Of a stretch of 36,331 bases of DNA, positions 33,004-36,331 are shown piece after piece. Made by a program: the position numbers and the translations under genes. The number at the start of each line of letters is the position of its first letter. Position 1 is the stretch's first letter. Origin of the DNA: an uncultured Bacilli bacterium (GTDB taxonomy: Bacteria; Bacillota_I; Bacilli_A; RF39; UBA660); NCBI GenBank assembly GCA_944359625.1, contig CALVSW010000002.1, positions 1-36,331 on the forward strand, given 5' to 3'. The notes beneath the pieces were generated by a model. The model did not search any database, had not been told where the DNA came from, and saw only the letters and a program-made list of their open reading frames with translations.

Positions 33004-34416
33004 ATGAATTTATGGGATATAAAAAAAGAAAATTTAAAAAATAGTCATTTTATTTTTAATATTGATATATTAATAGTTGGTGGCGGTATTACAGGATTAT
33101 TATGTGCATATAACTTATTTGATAAATATAAAATAACTATTATTGATAAAGATAAAATAAGTAATGGAATAACTTCTAATACAACTGCTAAAATAAGTTA
33201 TATTCAAAAAAATACTTATAGTAATATTTATAAATATCATAATATATTAACAGCTAAAACTTATTTAGATAGTCAAATTACAGGAACCAATATTTTATTA
33301 GATATTATAAATAAAGAAAAGATAGATTGTGATTTAGAAAAAGTAGATTCTTATCTTTTTGCTAGTACTAAAAAAGGAATAAAAACTTTAAATAAAGAAA
33401 AAGAATGTTTAGAAAAAATGGGTATAAAATGTTTTGATAGTAAATTACCAATTAATTTTCCTAGTTTAAAATGTTTTTATGTAAAAGATACTTATACTAT
33501 TCAGCCATTAAAATTTACATATAATCTTTTAAATATTTTAAAAGATAAAGTTAATATATTAGAAGATACTAATTTAATAAAAATAAAAAGAAGTAATAAT
33601 AGATATATTATTAAAACTAATAAAGGGATAATGATTGCTAAAAAAATTATTGTAACAAGTAATTATCCATATTTTATTAAACCATTTTTTATACCATTAA
33701 AAACTTATGTCTTAAAAGAATTTGTTGTTACTGGTAAATATAATGTAGATAATCATTTTAGTGCTATTAACGTTGAAGAAGATAGTAAATCAATAAGATT
33801 TTATCAAGATAATATAATATATACTTCTAATAGTAATAGAATAAGTAATTATTCTAAAGTATTAGAATCTTATCAAAAATGTCTTAAAGATTTAAAAAAA
33901 TATTTTAATATTGAACCTAATTATTTATGGAATAATCAAGATGTATGTACACATGATGGTATTCCTTATATTAAATATAAAAGTAATTTATATGTTATTA
34001 CTGGGTTTAATGGCTGGGGTTTAACAAATAGTGCTATAACATCTAAAGTTGTTAGTGATTTAATTAATAAAATTGATAATAAATATACTAAATTATTTTC
34101 TAAAGATAGAGTATGTATGCATTATATTTGTTTTATATTAACTAATATGTTTTATAATATTAAAGGATATATTAGTGGTTATTTATATAAAAATAAAATA
34201 ATTTATTCTAAAAATATTAAAGGTTTAAAATGTAATGTCTATGAAGATAAAAAGGGGTTGCATATAGTAAATAGTAAATGTCCACATATGAAATGTAATT
34301 TAATATTTAATGAAGAAGAACATACTTGGGATTGTCCTTGTCATGGATCACGTTTTGATATCGATGGTAATCCTTTAATTGGACCTGCTAATATTAGTAT
34401 TAAAGTTGAAGAATAA
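33004..34416 (+). CDS. FAD-dependent oxidoreductase with C-terminal Rieske domain
   Basis: 470 residues. An N-terminal DAO-type FAD domain (DILIVGGGITGLLCAYNL, GGGITG at 26-31) is followed by SNTTAKISYIQ and a C-terminal NAD-independent closing block GFNGWGLTNS. The last 50 residues form a Rieske [2Fe-2S] site: C426, H428, C444, H447, with C431 and C446 where the stabilising disulfide cysteines lie in CTHxxC/CPCHGS. Homologous Bacillus proteins (YhfW/YurR-like) are annotated as putative Rieske oxidoreductases; their substrate is unknown. The gene stands alone after the CotZ terminator. Confidence 0.87.
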   Translation: MNLWDIKKENLKNSHFIFNIDILIVGGGITGLLCAYNLFDKYKITIIDKDKISNGITSNTTAKISYIQKNTYSNIYKYHNILTAKTYLDSQITGTNILLDIINKEKIDCDLEKVDSYLFASTKKGIKTLNKEKECLEKMGIKCFDSKLPINFPSLKCFYVKDTYTIQPLKFTYNLLNILKDKVNILEDTNLIKIKRSNNRYIIKTNKGIMIAKKIIVTSNYPYFIKPFFIPLKTYVLKEFVVTGKYNVDNHFSAINVEEDSKSIRFYQDNIIYTSNSNRISNYSKVLESYQKCLKDLKKYFNIEPNYLWNNQDVCTHDGIPYIKYKSNLYVITGFNGWGLTNSAITSKVVSDLINKIDNKYTKLFSKDRVCMHYICFILTNMFYNIKGYISGYLYKNKIIYSKNIKGLKCNVYEDKKGLHIVNSKCPHMKCNLIFNEEEHTWDCPCHGSRFDIDGNPLIGPANISIKVEE

Positions 34417-34473
34417 TAAATAAATTTCTAGGTATAATGTTAATTCTATGATACAATTATGTAGGTGATTAGA

Positions 34474-35778
34474 ATGTTTGAATACATGGGAGATAGATTA
34501 ACAAATGCGATAAAGAATATTAAGGGAATGGGTAAAATTACTGAAAGTAATATAAATGATGCCATTAGAGAAATAAGAATGGCTTTATTAGAAGCTGATG
34601 TAAATTATACAGTAGTTAAAGAATTTATTAATAATGTCAAAGAAAAAGCTCTAGGTACAGAAGTAATGAATTCTGTAAAACCAGATGAATTATTTATTAA
34701 AATAGTTAAAGATGAATTAGTTGAATTATTAGGTACAGAAGCTTCAACTTTAGTTTTAGATGGTAATCCTACTAAATTAATTCTTGTTGGTTTACAAGGT
34801 TCAGGTAAAACGACAACTGCTGGTAAATTAGCAAATTATTTACGTAAAAGACAAAGTAAAAAGCCATTATTAGTAGCCTTAGACGTATATCGTCCAGCTG
34901 CTATCGATCAGTTAATTACGATTGGAAAGCAATTAAATATTGAAGTATTTAGTAAAGATACTAAAGACGTATTAGAAATAGCTAAAGAAGCCTTAGAGTA
35001 TGCTAAAGAAAATAAATTTGATTATATTATCTTTGATACTGCTGGCCGTTTACATGTAGATACTAATTTAATGACAGAATTAAAAGAATTAGAAGAATTA
35101 ATTAAACCAGAAGAAGTTATATTAGTAGTAGATGCAATGATGGGACAAGATGCTATTAACGTTATAAATGGTTTTAATGAAGCCTTACATTTAACTGGTT
35201 GTATTTTAACTAAGTTAGATGGTAATACTAAAGGTGGTGTAGCTTTATCAGTAAGACATTTAACTAATATTCCAATTAAATTTGTTGGTGATTCTGAAAA
35301 ATTAGATGGTTTACAAGAATTTCATCCAAAAAGAATGGCTGAAAGAATATTAGATATGGGAGATATTATATCTATTGCTGAAAAAGTTGAATCCGTAATA
35401 GATGAAGATGAAGTTAAAAATCAAGCTAAAAGAATGAAAAAAGGATTATATGATTTAGAAGATTTTTTAGCTAATTTAAAACAGATTAAAAAATTAGGAC
35501 CATTAGAAAAAATTATTGGCCTACTTCCTCAAGCAAGACAAATGGGGTTAAATAATATTAGTATTAATCCTAAAGATATGGCTCATGTTGAAGCAATAAT
35601 TTTATCTATGACTAAAGAAGAAAGAAGAAATCCGGATATTTTAAAAGCTAGCCGTAAACAAAGAATTGCCAATGGTAGTGGTAGAAGTGTTGAAGAAGTA
35701 AATAGATTATTAAAACAATTTGAAATGATGAAAAAAATGATGAAACAAATGACTAGTGGTAATTTTCCTAAATTTTAA
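34474..35778 (+). CDS. Signal recognition particle GTPase Ffh
   Basis: About 434 residues. N domain, then the GTPase with G1 GLQGSGKTTTAGKL, DVYRPAAIDQL (insertion box), DTAGRLHVD, TKLDGNTKGG, and GDSEKLDGLQEF. A C-terminal methionine-rich M domain (FEMMKKMMKQMT) binds 4.5S RNA and signal peptides. It delivers nascent membrane proteins to FtsY. The start is the ATG of MFEYMGD, with AGGTGAT upstream; a GTG three codons earlier is inside that signal. Confidence 0.97.
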   Translation: MFEYMGDRLTNAIKNIKGMGKITESNINDAIREIRMALLEADVNYTVVKEFINNVKEKALGTEVMNSVKPDELFIKIVKDELVELLGTEASTLVLDGNPTKLILVGLQGSGKTTTAGKLANYLRKRQSKKPLLVALDVYRPAAIDQLITIGKQLNIEVFSKDTKDVLEIAKEALEYAKENKFDYIIFDTAGRLHVDTNLMTELKELEELIKPEEVILVVDAMMGQDAINVINGFNEALHLTGCILTKLDGNTKGGVALSVRHLTNIPIKFVGDSEKLDGLQEFHPKRMAERILDMGDIISIAEKVESVIDEDEVKNQAKRMKKGLYDLEDFLANLKQIKKLGPLEKIIGLLPQARQMGLNNISINPKDMAHVEAIILSMTKEERRNPDILKASRKQRIANGSGRSVEEVNRLLKQFEMMKKMMKQMTSGNFPKF

Positions 35779-35844
35779 GATAGACAATTGTCATTTATTG
35801 ATAAATATTCTAAACATAAAATAAGATAAGAAAGGAATTTTATT

Positions 35845-36030
35845 ATGTTTAGAAATTGTTGTTTTGATATGGGTGATAATTTTAAACAAGATGTAAATAA
35901 TACAATGAATAGTAATGTAAATTGTGTTAATCAACAAAATATGGGGATGCCATCTTGTCCACCTATATATGAATGTCCTCAAGAAAGATGTTGTCATAGA
36001 GAATTTCATCATGAAGTACAACATGATTGA
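35845..36030 (+). CDS. Small Cys/His-rich protein, possibly CotD-like
   Basis: 61 residues. An Asn-rich start (NCCFDMGDNFKQDVNN) is followed by CPPIYECPQERCCHREFHHEVQHD. The Cys-His ending resembles the central block of CotD-type spore coat proteins (CxxR...HEVPHI) but stops before their usual tail. GAAAGGAATT gives a reasonable Shine-Dalgarno. Confidence 0.6.
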   Translation: MFRNCCFDMGDNFKQDVNNTMNSNVNCVNQQNMGMPSCPPIYECPQERCCHREFHHEVQHD

Positions 36031-36078
36031 GTATTTATGCTAGACCAAATAAAATGAGATAAAATAAGTACTAAATAT

Positions 36079-36106
36079 AAGGCATTTTGATGAAGAATGC
36101 CTTTTT
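36079..36106 (+). terminator. Terminator after the CotD-like gene
   Basis: AAGGCATT (36079-36086), 9-nt loop, AATGCCTT, then T run. Confidence 0.8.
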
Positions 36107-36252
36107 GTGTGGTATAATATTATATAGATTTTATAAGTGTTATTAGGGAAATTTTAATGTATAAAATAATTAGTACGATAAGCTTTGTTATAATACAATC
36201 GTTAATATTCATTAATCTATAATTTATTACCTATATAGGATGTGATATAAAA
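36107..36252 (+). promoter_or_regulatory. Leader region of the last gene
   Basis: TGTGGTATAATATTATATAG just after the terminator contains TATAAT, a plausible promoter. About 120 AT-rich bases follow to the Shine-Dalgarno AGGATGTGAT. No clear structure seen. Confidence 0.4.
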
Positions 36253-36331
36253 ATGAGAAAAAGTATTTTTGAAATAGAGAATAGAATTGATATTAATAAA
36301 GAATATAAAAAATTAATGTCAGCCTTATTTG
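36253..36331 (+). CDS. Start of a gene cut by the window end
   Basis: The frame begins at an ATG with AGGATGTGAT upstream and reads MRKSIFEIENRIDINKEYKK, continuing past the window end. 26 codons are visible, too few to identify the product. Confidence 0.6.
   Translation, partial: MRKSIFEIENRIDINKEYKKLMSALF

Noticed and set aside
35791-36024. Minus-strand 77-codon frame opposite the CotD-like gene
   Set aside because: The plus-strand frame has a Shine-Dalgarno and Cys/His pattern; the minus frame has neither.

Overview
The window is a very AT-rich, densely packed chromosome segment from a low-GC Firmicute, most likely an uncultured Bacilli lineage. The evidence is gene content: TrpS, LigA, TyrS behind a T-box leader, Ffh, TrmB, YihY, YtxH and DUF948-like proteins, a SpoVB/MurJ-type flippase, a SEDS protein, and several spore-associated small proteins (Cse60-like, CotZ/CotY-like, perhaps CotD-like). 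I cannot name a genus from the sequence.

Layout. 1-4.1 kb: an orphan variable-domain cassette (84-312, minus), a Met-gamma-lyase-like/SDR pair, a PAP2 phosphatase, and a stand-alone ClpB-D1-like ATPase with a 64-residue membrane protein. 4.16-13.8 kb: a tRNA-His gene followed by an accessory island bounded by a 47-bp direct repeat of the tRNA 3' end plus its terminator. The island carries a metallo-beta-lactamase-fold protein with a four-TM partner, an EcoRI-type adenine methylase with a DUF262-HNH nuclease and a possible HEPN protein, a GmrSD-like DUF262-DUF1524 gene with an in-frame stop, a 2-TM protein, and an AlbA_2 gene with two frameshifts. It looks like a partly decayed defence island; I see no integrase. 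13.8-29.2 kb: core genes, mostly on the plus strand (trpS, ligA, a GGDEF-like sensor, yihY, flippase, trmB, an envelope operon, a surface protein with cadherin-like domains, tyrS). 29.2-30.45 kb: four head-to-tail variable-domain cassettes on the minus strand. 30.5-36.3 kb: small coat-like genes, a SEDS protein, an EIIB-like protein, a CotZ-like protein, a Rieske flavoprotein, ffh, and the start of one further gene.

The most interesting signal is the set of five promoterless cassettes (one at 84-312, four at 29237-30451). Each encodes only the C-terminal part of a protein, between a constant block (YYWSMSP) and a constant end (LRPVINLQS). They are about half GC in a very AT-rich chromosome. 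They differ mainly at first and second positions of codons whose third base (C or T) is constant. That is the footprint expected from adenine-directed mutagenesis of AAC/AAT codons by a diversity-generating retroelement (DGR). No reverse transcriptase lies in the window, so these would be remote variable repeats, or silent donor cassettes for an expressed gene elsewhere. This is an inference from hand alignment and needs the rest of the genome to test.
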